DNA of 64,000 nucleotides from Isoetes taiwanensis. Lineage: Eukaryota; Streptophyta; Lycopodiopsida; Isoetales; Isoetaceae. The position numbers were made by a program, and so were the translations under genes. Location of the stretch: assembly GCA_021234155.1 (NCBI GenBank), contig JAJEKV010000226.1, positions 622,001 through 686,000 on the forward strand. Direction: 5' to 3'. Under the pieces are notes generated by a model, which was not told the origin of the DNA, made no database searches, and saw only the letters and a program-made list of their open reading frames with translations. Of this stretch, positions 12,601 to 24,090 are shown in pieces. How positions within the stretch are numbered: the stretch's first letter is position 1; every line of letters begins with the position of its first letter.

Positions 12601-13157
12601 CTACACTGGGCGATCTACGTTTAGATTCACCATCTTTAGCAGTAGAACGAGATCTCGGTAGCTCTTTCAGAGCTTTGTCGGACAAAGGACCCAGTTGAAT
12701 TTCGAAACCAAACTGCATTAAACATTAAGCCCAATTTAGTCGCATGTTAAAGAAGAAGACTAGCTCAAAAGAAAAATGCCCTCTTGAACGCACCGGAATG
12801 TCGTCCTGTTTGAGGCCGGCTTCATATCTGTCACTTCGATAACGAGGAAATTCATAAGTGCAACTTGGTATGTCTAAGCTGTTCCTTGGAGCTTCCAAAC
12901 CTGAACATAACAATCCAGCAAAGCACATAAGCCACTGCCCAATGCATAATCCAGGGAATTAGGCAAAATGAGATTTGGAGGTCCCAAACCATAAATTTAT
13001 GAGCAAAAAACTTACCATCGGGAAGCTTTCGATCTGATAAGGATCTTCTGGGAGTTGGAGTATCATCCAGGTCCAACAAACGCCAGATTCCTGTTACACC
13101 TCGTGGCAAATCCCTCTCCGGTAGAGGGGCATTTCTGCTTGAACCCTTTCTGTTCAT
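9691..13157 (-). CDS. LNG1-like: LONGIFOLIA/TRM family protein with DUF3741-type motif and DUF4378
   Basis: Coding exons in transcript order: 13157-13016, 12900-12794, 12712-10787, 10697-10514 and 10433-9691. All have GT-AG borders and phases that join cleanly, giving 1033 residues and a complete C-terminus. The N-terminus has GVTGIWRLLDLDD. The motif SPSVVARLMGLDSLPEE lies at about residues 117-133 (DUF3741 type). SPVSILDCPFVEGSPSPV lies at about 759-776, and a C-terminal DUF4378 region spans about 855-1025, including RRLLFDTVNEIL. The middle is long, basic, serine-rich and probably disordered. In Arabidopsis this family (LNG1/LNG2, TRM1-TRM5) associates with cortical microtubules and TONNEAU1 and promotes longitudinal cell elongation. 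A similar role here is inference. The start is the first ATG of exon 1 after a 5' UTR intron. The gene looks intact, unlike its surroundings. Confidence 0.92.
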
Positions 13158-13870
13158 CTTAGAGAAGAAATATGGATCTGGAATAGCCGAAGTAATGACT
13201 AGGCCTGATAAATCTCAGTAATTGCCCACATTTGGGCCTCTAGTAACGCCAAGCTCTTGACCAGATCAAGTTTTAAGCATTCAGAACCCCCTGATCTTGC
13301 CGGAATAACCAAATCTGCAAAAGGAAACGTTTTATCAGTATGTTAGAAGCCTCTTCTTTGCAATCAATCACATTGGGTATGCTCATAACGGCCTCACAAG
13401 TAAATACACGTGCAAATTAGTGAGGAAATGCCTCACACGGCTAAGCTGACACTCTAGCATTCATATTTGAGCCTGAGAAGAAGAAGATGACCACCATGTC
13501 CTACCTTATATGCAAGAAACTGACAATTTCCAGCTTGTTCATCATTTTCCAATGCATTTAGTAGGAGAATCAATCAATTTGTACATTATTGGCATCAACA
13601 TTATAGTGTTTATTCCAAAACAAGGACTGAAACAGACATTTTCGAAATAAGAATGGATAGTGGCAGTCATGCCGAGCTCTTAATTGCAAGATCATAATGC
13701 AAAGGGAAGGCGAATCTCACCGTCCTGACTGAAAGCCTTCTAGAATGAATCGACGCAGAATTGACGTTGGAGCTTGAAATCGAAGCCTTGCCGGAGCTAT
13801 GGAAAGGAGAGCGCGAGGAAATGTATATTTGTATTGTGGCTATGGCTATGGAGATCAAAGATCAAGGCAG
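13158..13870 (-). other. 5' UTR and 5' UTR intron of the LONGIFOLIA/TRM gene
   Basis: On the minus strand a donor ggacg|gtgag at 13722/13721 and an acceptor ttttgcag|attt at 13315/13314 define a 407-bp intron (13721-13315). A non-coding exon lies upstream (13722 to about 13870, start uncertain), and leader sequence 13314-13158 runs into the ATG at 13157. The splice calls rest on consensus only; transcript data would settle them. Confidence 0.55.
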
Positions 13871-15718
13871 AAAGGACAGGGGCAGGCTAGGGACCGCATT
13901 AAATTGTAGGAAGCATGCTTCGGGGCAAGGGGCCCAAAAGAAAATAAACAGAGAAGGGTCCGGCGGCATGGCTGGAGCTTGGCTATGTCTAAGTCCGGCA
14001 AAGATGAGGACAAGAGCCCGCCATAGCTCCAAAGTAGACCCGTGGGCCATGTCCTTAACAACCGGCTTTGTCTAAACTCGCCCCATTTTTTAATCCTTAA
14101 CCCATATTTGCCCTTTTCTTTTCAAGATATTTTTTCCCTTGTCAGTGTATCTACTACATGTACGTATTTTTGCTATTCGACATTTTTAACCTTTGCTTTA
14201 TTTTTCCTTGCATGGTCCTTCTTGTCACTATCTTACTGTTTGTCTCTTCTACAAAGCCTATAATCTTTTGGCCTCCACACTACCCATGTTGGTCGTTAAT
14301 TTCCATGCAGTATGTATCATCAGCAGTTGCCTAGTCTTGGCCCCTTGATTGATTCTGCCATCTTAACCCCTGATTCCGCCATCAATCTGCTCCTGCTCAT
14401 TGTTACTTCACCTACAGCATCACTGCTCACTCGCTCTCGTGGTTACTTCACTCACACTACTTGCCACCCTTCAAAAATCTGGTACTCAGTCTACTCTCTG
14501 TTGGTTGTTCATTAAACATGCAACATTGCAACGCTTTCATCGCCATCACTGTTCTCTACTTCTTTAACATGCAACATCACAACACATTCATCTCGATCAT
14601 CTTACTCTACTGGCAGCATTCATCATTTATTATTTTCTTATTCCCAATAGGCTATGTGAATGTTCAAATAACTACATAACTCCAGTGCTTCTTCCCTCCC
14701 AAGTCACACTTAAATGCAATCTCTGATATCCTATATGAATATGAATTAAACCCTCCATCCATGCATAGACTACCATTAAAATATTGTTGACGGCATATCC
14801 CTTCGCCTATCTCTGAGTACTAAAATTATAAGCACTACCTTCAATGTGTTAATCATAGGCTCAAGTCGAAATCCAAAGATGCATCCATCAAGTAAAAGGA
14901 TGTTTGGTCTTATTTTATTAGCTACTGGTTTTTTGTGCATCCATCATCGGATATGACACTACCAATTTACTATATTCACACACTTGAGTTGATTTATTAC
15001 TCCAAATATTGTATTAAAATCAATACTTCTATTCCCATTTTATATTTTCTCAATATAATAAGAATGATCATGTATGAAGTGTTATTTTAAGGCTAAAGTT
15101 CCTTTTCCCCCTTGCAATGGCATAAGAGTTTGTAAGAAATGGACCCTTGCAACAAAAAACAAATACTTATCTATGCATTCGGAAGCCAAAGCCTTTGTAA
15201 AGAGGAGATCATTTCGTTTTATTCCAGGCCCATATTAAAACAAGTAATGTCCTGCCGCTGGCTTCCTCTCCTCTCGCGCTTCCTTTGATCTGTTCCAGCG
15301 AGGCTGATAATGGGTTTCTTGGATGTCTATGGCGACAATGGCACCACCTGGCAATGGAATGATCTTCCCCCGGGGCCCCCAACTTTACGTGGGAGAATGG
15401 GTGCTCACAGGCCCTTATGTGGGATGCGGACCAGATTCGCCCCACAAGGCTCGCCAAGCCCTTACCCTGCGTAAACCTACGGGCACCCGTTATCTCTTAC
15501 AAAATTGTTTATAGCCAACAAGAAAGTAAAGCATAAGTATGAGTTCATTTCCATTTCTTGATATATGTATGACATCTTTGTGGAGGGCTACTAGGAAACT
15601 GAACCTAGGACACCAAGAGAAACTCAAAACATCAAAAGCATAATACGAAAAATGTTTAGTTTTTGGAGGTTGGAAAATGTTATTAATCTAGAAATACAAA
15701 TAGATATATACATGAATA
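13871..15718. other. Promoter-side and intergenic stretch without a gene
   Basis: No clear TATA box or gene. Segment 13900-14050 is GC-richer and may belong to the TRM gene promoter or leader. Segment about 15230-15510 is also GC-rich, with an open plus-strand frame (LYVGEWVLTGPYVGCG), but I cannot assign it. The remainder is AT-rich. Confidence 0.4.
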
Positions 15719-15850
15719 GAATTAAATTGAATTGAATTGATTTTTATCGTCCACAGAGACCAATTGGCCTATTGGACCTAAACAAGGAATACAAAAAGCA
15801 TATTACTACTAGGATTAAAAAACTCCCGCCCTGAAGAAAAACCTTGGTAG
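15719..15850 (-). mobile_element. LINE 3' end with (TTCAA)n tail
   Basis: On the plus strand, repeats of gaatt are followed by tttttatcgtccacagagac, caattggcctattggacc and later cccgccctgaag. This is the reverse of the LINE 3' UTR signature shared by many copies in this window. The ORF part is absent or unrecognisable. Confidence 0.7.
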
Positions 15851-15936
15851 TAATAGGTATGATGAGAGGCTGTACAATGATATAGCATCATCCTAATACC
15901 TACACATCACAAACATTAAAATACATACAAGAGAAG

Positions 15937-16425
15937 ATGTTAAAGTCTCCTGCAATAAAAAGCGAATCCAATGGCCCAAAAATGCGTGCAATCTACACTG
16001 CGATGCATGCTTGCTCGTCCTCCTGAGAGGATCGATTCTATTCTCGTGATGGAGTCGCGAGATGCATAAAACTCGAATCAAGAAGAGGACTTCAACTCTT
16101 AAAAACTAGATCGAACACGAAGGTCATTTAAAACTAGATAACGAGGTTGCTATGGAACAAGTTAGAGGAGAGTAAAAAGACCAGGAATGGTCAATCTATA
16201 TAGGAAGAAGCCCCTCCCCTGCAAGGGATCAAGAAAAAAATAATGAAGCTACTGAAACAAGGAAGAAACATTGATATGAGAAGTTGCTGAAATCTCCTGC
16301 AATGATTAGCGAACCCAATGGCCCCAAAAATGCATGCAATCCACGTATATGATGCATTCATGATTTTCCTTCCGAGAATATACATTCGGAAGTCCGCATC
16401 CATTCCATTCTATCGATGAACTCCA
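15937..16425. repeat. Imperfect direct repeat pair, about 140 bp each
   Basis: Copies at about 15937-16075 and 16281-16425 share tctcctgcaat, aatggccc, aaaaatgc and tgcaatc in the same order. They are separated by about 340 bp. Origin unknown; they may be relics of one mobile-element segment. Confidence 0.6.
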
Positions 16426-16607
16426 CAAACAAGGCATTAAGTCCAAACTGAAGAGGCTCAAAAGCCACCAAGAAAACATGCATGCTGGTATAGATAAAAA
16501 CAACACTCAATGGTCTCCTCTACGAATTCTTCAAACGATGTCTAAGAATAATATATGACAAGATGCATCGTGAATGGATGTCACTTCAAAGAGTGGAGCA
16601 TTATCTC

Positions 16608-17400
16608 ACACAAGACACCCAAAAATTTAACCACTATAATAAATCACTAGGAAACTACTATAGATGTGGTTTTTTATGTCAAAATTTTTATTCCTAATAA
16701 AAACCACATAACATAGTGGTTTTCATAACTAGTGCGTGGTTATTCATGTTGCTTTTTTATTATAGCATGGTTTTTTAAAACCGATATTGTTTTATTATAT
16801 AGTTTCTAGCACCAACAGTGGTCATTCATGTTGGTTTTCTAATGTCACATGGTTTATTAAATCGACAGAGTTGTGTAGCATGGTTTTTCAACACAACTTT
16901 AATGTGGCAATGGTTCTTTATGTTGATTTTCTGCTGTCACAAAGTTGAAGTACTTTATGGCATGCTTTTTTATACCAACTTAAATGCCATGGTGGTTATT
17001 CATGCTAGTTTTTTATTATCACGGTGTGTGTTATAAAATGGTTGTGGTTTATTTTATAATTTCAATACCAAGTTAATTGTCATGGTAATTACTCATAGAT
17101 ATTCGCCTAAGAGGACTTGGCTATCTATAGTGATTACTCATAAGGCACCTAAAAACAATTATCATAATTAACCACCAAACCACTATAGATATGGTCTTTT
17201 GTATTTTTTTGTTTTTTTTGAAACACTTTGACCTTATTCAAATATCATGAAAAAAGCACAAAATGTATCTTTCGTAATTTATTATTGTTTGGTCTCTTGT
17301 AAATTGTTTTGCATCTTTAGAAAAGCAATATATGATGGTGGTTTTCTAGAACTATATGTGGTTTTACATTCACACTTCTTACATTAACTAGCTGAGGTTT
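16608..17400 (+). repeat. Left arm: degenerate TGGTTTTT-rich repeat array
   Basis: Starts with acacaagacacccaaaaatt and continues as a degenerate array of motifs such as catggttttttaa and ttcatgttggttttt, with spacing of roughly 60-75 bp. A second arm in opposite orientation lies at 23760-24076. This could be subterminal repeats of a large DNA transposon or of a foldback element. Confidence 0.5.
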
Positions 17401-18580
17401 ATATCATGATCTTCTATCAGTGTTTTGAAACTATAGCTACTTACTAATATAAGATCATTTCTTGCTTAGACATTAGAATCAACTACTTTTTCAATGTAAT
17501 TATGTGTAACCTAATGCACATACTTGATGCATTAGAAAATGTCAAATATAATATCCGAGTACATTTTCTTTTGATGAATATGTTCCCTAGCTTGGATTCC
17601 TTCCGTGTTGATCCATTTACACATGCAGATAATAAGTTGAATGTTAGTGCATTCATACACTTTAGCAAGTTTGGTTCCAAGATACAATCCATCCAATTTC
17701 ATATTTAGAATTATCTTTAGATGCTTTCTAATGTTGATATCAATATAGGAGCATGCCAAACATAGATAGCTTCATTTGGATTCTTGTTGGAGACACGATC
17801 ATCACACAATCATCTACGAATGTATAGTTGGTTAGCAAGCCTGTTACTGTAAAACATTTTCCTGTTCAACCAGATTCAAGTGGAAGAGGAATCATAAAAA
17901 GAACCCAGAAGCACTAAGGCTGAGGATGCAATCTGCCAGGGGGCTCATGAGGAAGATATGGGGACCAGACCTCGTCGAGGAACCCAAACAAAATGAAACA
18001 CGCAATGAAACACCCAAGCACTAATGCATGAACCATATAAACATAAAAACTGAAGCACGAACTCATACAAACATAGCGGACAAGAGATGAGAAGCAAACA
18101 CAATGCATGCTCGCAAAGCACCATCCAACCCCATAGACAAACATCACATACCATGTAGAAGGGAGAGGATAGAAACCTCTAGAGAGGGTTACACCCCCTC
18201 CCACAAAGCCACACATGAAACACCATATCACCAAGGAGCCCTGGAAGAAACTCTCGAGCCATGCTGTAGGGTCTACTAATCATATCCCGTCCACTGCAGA
18301 CCCTAATGGTCCCAAATGATCTCACAGGGAAGAAAGAAAAAGTGGGACCTCCCCCCTCAAAAAAGAAGCACAGAGGCTGAGGTACGGCAACAAGGACAGG
18401 AAGCAAAGAAGTCAATGAGGAAAAGGAGACCAAGGAGAAGAAGGCTAGCCAAAAGAGGCAAAAGAAAGGAAAGCCCAACCACCAACGAAGGCAAGAAAGG
18501 GCTAACCCACCATACTAGAACTGCTCCATCGAGAGGACAACTCGCACCTGCAAAAAGGAGAACAACCATACTCACACCCT
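17401..18580. other. Gene-free stretch
   Basis: No gene recognised. The part from about 18300 to 18560 is purine-rich and biased (aagaag, aggaga), producing spurious open frames on both strands. Confidence 0.4.
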
Positions 18581-19600
18581 GGGGGAACTCGTACCTCCAT
18601 CAAGTGTGAAATACATAACAAGGTTTTGAACCTACAACCATACCCTGGGGCTTGCCTCTATGACACACACCACAACCAATAAGGTTGGGCAACAATAAAA
18701 GCTAGGCAAGACCCACAAGAGGGATCATGAGCCTCTCCCAAAAAACAAACACTTAAAGGACTCTTACCACCACCAAGTGTATCCTACATAACTAGGAATT
18801 GAACCCATTATCCCAAGCCTAGGGGCAAATACCACACCTAGGCACCATAACCATAAGGGCTAAACCACAAGATATACTAAAAAGCACAAAGCTAATCAAA
18901 ACTTACATGGGGGACTCGTACCTCCACCATGCGAAAACAAAGCACATAAACATGCCAGGGGATTGACCCCATGACCACTAGCCTTAGGGCTTGCCTTTTG
19001 ACCATGAACCACAACCAAGAAGTTTGGGCCATGTGATGCATACAAAGGAAGACCTCCACCATACGTGGAACCTTCAAAAATATATCATCATAATCACTAC
19101 ACTTGGGGGAACTCTTACCTCCACCAAGAGGAATCATACATCCTGGGATTGAACCCCTGATCACTAGGCTAAGCACCACAACCAACTAGGCTAGGCAACA
19201 AGACAAGGAACATAAAACAAATCGAACCACTAGGGGGGTAAAAGGGTGAGAAAACGACTATGGGGTCTCATACCTCCACCATAGCCAAGAAATACATGTC
19301 AATATCCCCTAGGGGCCCAAAGCGCAAGATCGGGCAGAAACCTAACCTTATTTAGAAAGGAAATCTAACTAGAGAAATTCGGAAAAAAATGGCTGGGGGG
19401 GGACTCATACCACCACGTTTACCAAGAAATACAAGTCAAAATCCCCTAGGGCCCAAAAAGCAAGATCGGTAGGAAACCTAACCTTGAATAACAAGGAAAA
19501 CTAACTAGGGAGATTTGGAAAAAAGACTGGGGGACTCGTACCTCCACACTTCAACCCCTAGTGATATTAAATTATAAGGAAACCTAACCTTGATCAAATG
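18581..19600 (-). repeat. Tandem array of tRNA-like (SINE-like) units
   Basis: Seven units begin (plus strand) with variants of gggggactcgtacctccacc at about 18581, 18758, 18909, 19105, 19261, 19395 and 19529, spaced 130-200 bp apart. In the first four, a tRNA-like segment follows on the minus strand. The best, at 19145-19193, has an A box TAGCCTAGTTGG and a B box GGGTTCAATCCC about 25 bp downstream. Other B-box sites are near 18621, 18795 and 18959. The last three units lack the tRNA part and instead carry atcccctaggg. The structure suggests amplification of a tRNA-derived SINE as a satellite. Transcription is not shown. Confidence 0.65.
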
Positions 19601-21394
19601 GAAAAACCTTATTGTTTTAGAGTGTTATATCAGCAAGAAAGCAGGTGGCAATAAGGCATCAACGGACATATTCGGGGGTAGGTGGATACGTGGACCAATG
19701 GGCCTCGGAGCCTCCTCCTGATGTCCACACGCAAAAATGATGGCTCTCTGGCAGTATGAATCTGACACATGCAGAGCTGTCTCTTTCCGACATTCTGGGC
19801 TATTTTCGAACCAGGGCCTTCTGATCAAGACATTTACTTACCTGAAGTGCCATGGCCATGGCGTCGCTCTCACTCCGGTGATCCAGAACAAGGTTTTGGC
19901 TATGGCGCTGCTTCGAATCCTCAATCCATTGCATGCAACCTGTATGCCTTTCATTTCTGCATGTCTTTGCATGCCTTTTCCGGCCCTTTGCATGCCTTAG
20001 TGCATGTCTGATTACTTATAAAAGCAGAGATTACAAATTCGGCAGGCTTTCCAAAGGAGAGAGCGCTCAAACTGCTGGCGATGGAGATTAGCACTTGCAA
20101 GCGAGGTAGGGGAACCTTTATGCTGTTCATATCTTGAGAAGATCTCTAAAAAAAGGTTCTATTAACAGGTGACCAGGGCCTCCATGATCTGCTACGTTTA
20201 TCAGCAGGACAGATGCACAGGAACCATTAGCAACCCGGCTTAGATTTCCAACAGAGAGGCATCTTAATCCAAAGGCGATGGAGATCGGAGCTCTCTAATC
20301 AGGTACAATCAGATTCAACTTAGAAGCTCGATGCTGGGGCTTGAGCTCAAAAATAAGGATACTTTCCAGATCGCTGGCTTGCACGAAGGCATGCCTCTCC
20401 TTATTTGCATGTGAGGCTTCCTCGAGACCCAGTTCTTCTGGCCACTTATTTGCAAGAATAGATGTAGCTATGGTGCAATGCTATCCTGGTAATCTTTCTC
20501 AGATTCATCCGGCAAGCCCAGGTCATTTTTACCCCTAATTTTTGCTTTGTTAGTGTTCTATTTAAACTGTAGGAAGCTTGGTGATTCAGATGTCTTTTTT
20601 AGGTAACACAAGTGTTTTATTTATGGCGCTCTACTTCGAGTTATGCCGAATGTAGTACAAAGTTTGGCTGCGTGGCGTAATCCGGGCGTCAAACATTGGG
20701 TAAAATTTTATCTGTCAAACTTTCTGCAAGGGAATGAGATTACGATTTCCAGATTCCAATAAGCCACTGTATGGCGATGGCAAATATGATTCTTTAAACT
20801 CTATTTGGTTTATTACATCCATCCCCTTCTTCCCAAATACAGGTTAATTTCCTAGGAAGCCATTCCAGCGATCTTTTGCCAAAGCTACTAGTTTATCAAA
20901 GGTTCTTTCCATTGCCTTTTCCATTCCTTTGATTTGACAGATATTTTATCCCTTATTTTTTAACAGAGAATCAAGTTTTGGCTATGGCGTCCATCTTCGA
21001 TTGAGAAGGATATAAAGGTCCGGTCTGCATTCCTAGAATTATAAATTCAGTAAATTGTTTAAATACAGAACTTAATTCTGATCAATACTTGCATGCTAGA
21101 GGGAGTGCTTTATTTCTTTCTCTCACATGCAAGAGGTGAGTACGTGAGTATAAAGTAGTTTTCTACATATTTTTGGAAATAAAATTATCATTGTTTATGA
21201 GTTTCGGAAATGGTTGGGGTTCAAATCCCCTTGCTTGAGGAAAACAGACACAGTGAATTAACAGTAAAAAGTACTACTATACATAAGAAACTATACATAC
21301 ATACTACTATACACGGTCCTTAATAGTTTTAGTCTTCTATACTTAAAATGCTTCAAACAACAGACCATTACTTCTATGCGTAAGAAACCATCCA
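19601..21394. other. Gene-free stretch with promoter-like and B-box-like motifs
   Basis: No gene assigned. A TATA-like box sits at about 20017 (acttataaaagcag). A phrase of the type ttttggctatggcg followed by ttcga recurs near 19895 and 20980. A lone tRNA B-box-like motif, ggggttcaaatcccc, lies at about 21217 without an A box. Segment 21300-21390 (cttatacttaaaatgcttcaaac) matches sequence just right of the LINE at 23550-23640, so the LINE inserted into, or duplicated, this sequence. Confidence 0.4.
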
Positions 21395-23540
21395 TGGAGA
21401 GGTGCTGCAACTCACGCGGGAGGATGTTCAGCAAGGTCTCAGGCATCTGGCGAATGGCAAGGCAAAGGATTCTGAGGGCTGCAGGCCGAAGCTGTTGAAA
21501 TGGGGTGGCCCATCTGTGGTAGGGCCCCCGGCGGTGATCATTAACCAGGTGCTCGGCGAGGGGGCTCCCGAGGAGTGGATGGTTAGTAAGGTTGTTCCCG
21601 TTCATAAAGCCGGGTATCTGGATGAGCCGGGCATTACCGGATGATTATGGTAAGCTTCATTGTTTGCAAAGCTCTGGCGGGGTGGTGGAGAAGAAACTTA
21701 CTAAGTGGGCCGAGGAGGCGGGGGTGCGGGCAATTGGCGGCGGGCTTTCACCCGGCTCACTCCACGGCCCGACCATATCTTCACTTTGAGAGTGTTGATG
21801 GAGGCAAGCGGAATGGCGGCGTGACTTGTATTGCCGCTTTGTAGATTTTAAGGCGCATATGATACCGCCCCCGTGAGACATATCGTGGCGAGGTTGCAAG
21901 AATTGCGAAGTTCCACGGGGAGTTGCGAGAATGTGGTGCACCCGGCTTTATGATGGGATTTATCCGCACTTGCCTTATGAGGATCGGTGGTAGCTAGCAC
22001 TATGGGAGTTAAGCGAGGGGCTGCCCGTTGTCTCCAACGCTTTTTGGGTTGTATATTGATAGCTTGGAGGCGTGGATGCAGCACCATGGGGAGCCAGGGG
22101 TGCAATTATCGATCGACCTCTGTGGAGCCGGTTACTATATGCGGATGATGTAGCTTTGCTAGCTCATACGGCCCAGCAAGATATCGCAAAGCATTTGGAT
22201 GCCCTTAGTGGGTTACGCGGGGGCAACGGGAATGGCGGTGAACTTGCACAAAACTAAGCTTCTCGCGATCCTGTCCTCGCAACACCCTATCCGGAGTTCT
22301 ATTACGAGGGGGGGGAAGTGGAGATGAATGTCGGAGCTTCAAGTATCACGGGAATTGATTTCACTACTAACATCTTTGTGGGATGAGTGTGTGGAGAGAA
22401 GAGCCCGATCTGGGCTGGAAGGCTTTATATGCGATTGCAAAACGTGTGTTCTTGGGATAGATCTCTGTGGATTTGGGCGAGGAGAGCACACCTATTTAGA
22501 GCTTTGGTTGGCCGGTGCTGCTATATGGGGTGGAGGTTTGGGGCCCAAAGAATTAGCAAAAATAACGTGGGATAGGTTGGAAAGGGTGTAGAAAGCTTTC
22601 TTGACATATAGCTTGGGAGTGAAGGACACCGCATCGTATCGACATTTTTGTTGTATGAGGCGGGGTTACGGCTTTCTGACGATTCTCGCTCGCGAAGGCA
22701 TCTTACTTGCTTCCATAAGGTGGATGGGATGGATGAGCATCGCTTGCCCCACAGCCGGTGTTGTTAACGCAGGCCCCCACCGGGTGAAGAGGGTATGGCA
22801 CGAGCAATCGTAAAGGGATGGTTTAGGAGGTGGTCTATGGATTACCAACGTGATGATGGTACCGCGCATTCGATCGCGCTGAGAATGGGCAATTGGATGC
22901 GGGCTATCTTTGCCACTCGTGGGATGCCTCTACTCTTGCAAAGCCCAAGGCGAGAGCACTATCACTTTATTAATCCAGCCTTGAGCATGGACCCCATCGG
23001 TATTTGAAAGCACACATCTCTGTGAAGAAACGGAGAGCTATTGTCGCCATAAGGGCGGGTTCCCATTACCTCGAATTGAGGCAGTCATTTGGGGGTGAAT
23101 GGCGGGCACTGGGATCCCGGGGAGGAGAGGATATGTCGGTGTTGTGAGATGCACGTGATAGAGGATGAGCACCATGCCCTCCAAAGCGGTGCCAAAGATA
23201 TGCCCATGTCCGAAAGCGGTGCACACCGATCTTAGATGCTCCCGACACACCGCTACATCGATTACTCGCATCACCTATGGTAGCCTTGACCGGGAGCTTA
23301 CATCCCCGCAGATTTGGACGTCCGGACTTGCTCTTACGGGGCATGGTATTTGAGAGCCTACTTTGTTAGGGTTTTTCCTCCCAAGTGGGGTTTTTTTCAT
23401 CGGTAGTAGGGTTCTACCTTTATCTGATTACATTGTTTGTTTTTGGTGTTGGGGTTTTTGGCTTGCCTGTTCTGTGCCGTCTCATAGGCCTCTGGCCTCC
23501 ATGGACGTTAAAATAAACTTCCTTCCTTCCTTCCTTCCTT
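21395..23540 (+). mobile_element. 5'-truncated, frame-broken LINE with (TTCC)n tail
   Basis: Reverse-transcriptase motifs occur in order but in shifting frames: GLRHLANGKAKDSEG and WMVSKVVPVHKAG (21400-21640), then the YADD-like YADDVALLAH (22138-22165), and a zinc-knuckle CRCCEMHVIEDEHHAL at about 23130-23180. The 3' UTR includes ttttggtgttggggttttt, ctcataggcctctggcctcc and ggacgttaaaataaac, and ends in (TTCC)n at about 23517-23539. The same 3' end recurs nearly identically at 46960-47073. The many frameshifts make it inactive. Confidence 0.85.
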
Positions 23541-24090
23541 AACAATCTTATACTTAAAAACTTGAAATGCTTCAAACAAACCATCCATGGTCCTTAACAG
23601 TCTTATACTTAAAAACTTGAAATGCTTCAAACAGCATATCATTATTGGTTTATAAATGAGAACCATATAGTTAATGCAAAATAAAATCGTGCATGAACAA
23701 ACATGTGCTTTACCATGACATTTTATACTACAATAGCCAACCACATTATAAAATCACTCGAAACAAGCACTACATTAAACCACATCCACAACCATAATGT
23801 TATACCACATGGATAAACCGTACACTTAAACACTATAAGTATACCACATTCATTTACCAATATGTAATACCACTTTGACAAACTCTACTAAAAGGCCATC
23901 TGCGATTACCATGCCATAATACCACCCTAACAAACCTAACAAGAGAACCCACTAGTTTAGCCACATACGGTTTTTAATGATATCAACCCACAAACACCCA
24001 TTGGTTTTATAGAATGGTTTTCTAGTCATAACCAAGGAAAAAACCATGTAGTTTTTTAATTTTGGGTGCCTTGTGTCATGCCATTTTTGA
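23541..24090 (-). repeat. Right arm: ACCAC-rich repeat array inverted to the left arm
   Basis: Contains degenerate ccacat/accata motifs (23760-23980), the reverse complement of the left-arm style, and ends aattttgggtgccttgtgt at 24058-24076. This is the inverse of acacaagacacccaaaaatt at 16608. The first 100 bp (23541-23640) hold two copies of cttatacttaaaaacttgaa. Confidence 0.5.

Noticed and set aside
13667-14075. Overlapping open frames on both strands near the TRM promoter
   Set aside because: They are short, mutually overlapping and without family resemblance. The region is better explained as 5' UTR and promoter.
18316-18609. Basic, Lys/Arg-rich 97-codon open frame
   Set aside because: Produced by purine-rich low-complexity sequence; no domain or conservation is evident.
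21205-21240. B-box-like ggggttcaaatcccc as a tRNA gene
   Set aside because: No A box or acceptor-stem pairing is visible upstream at the right distance.
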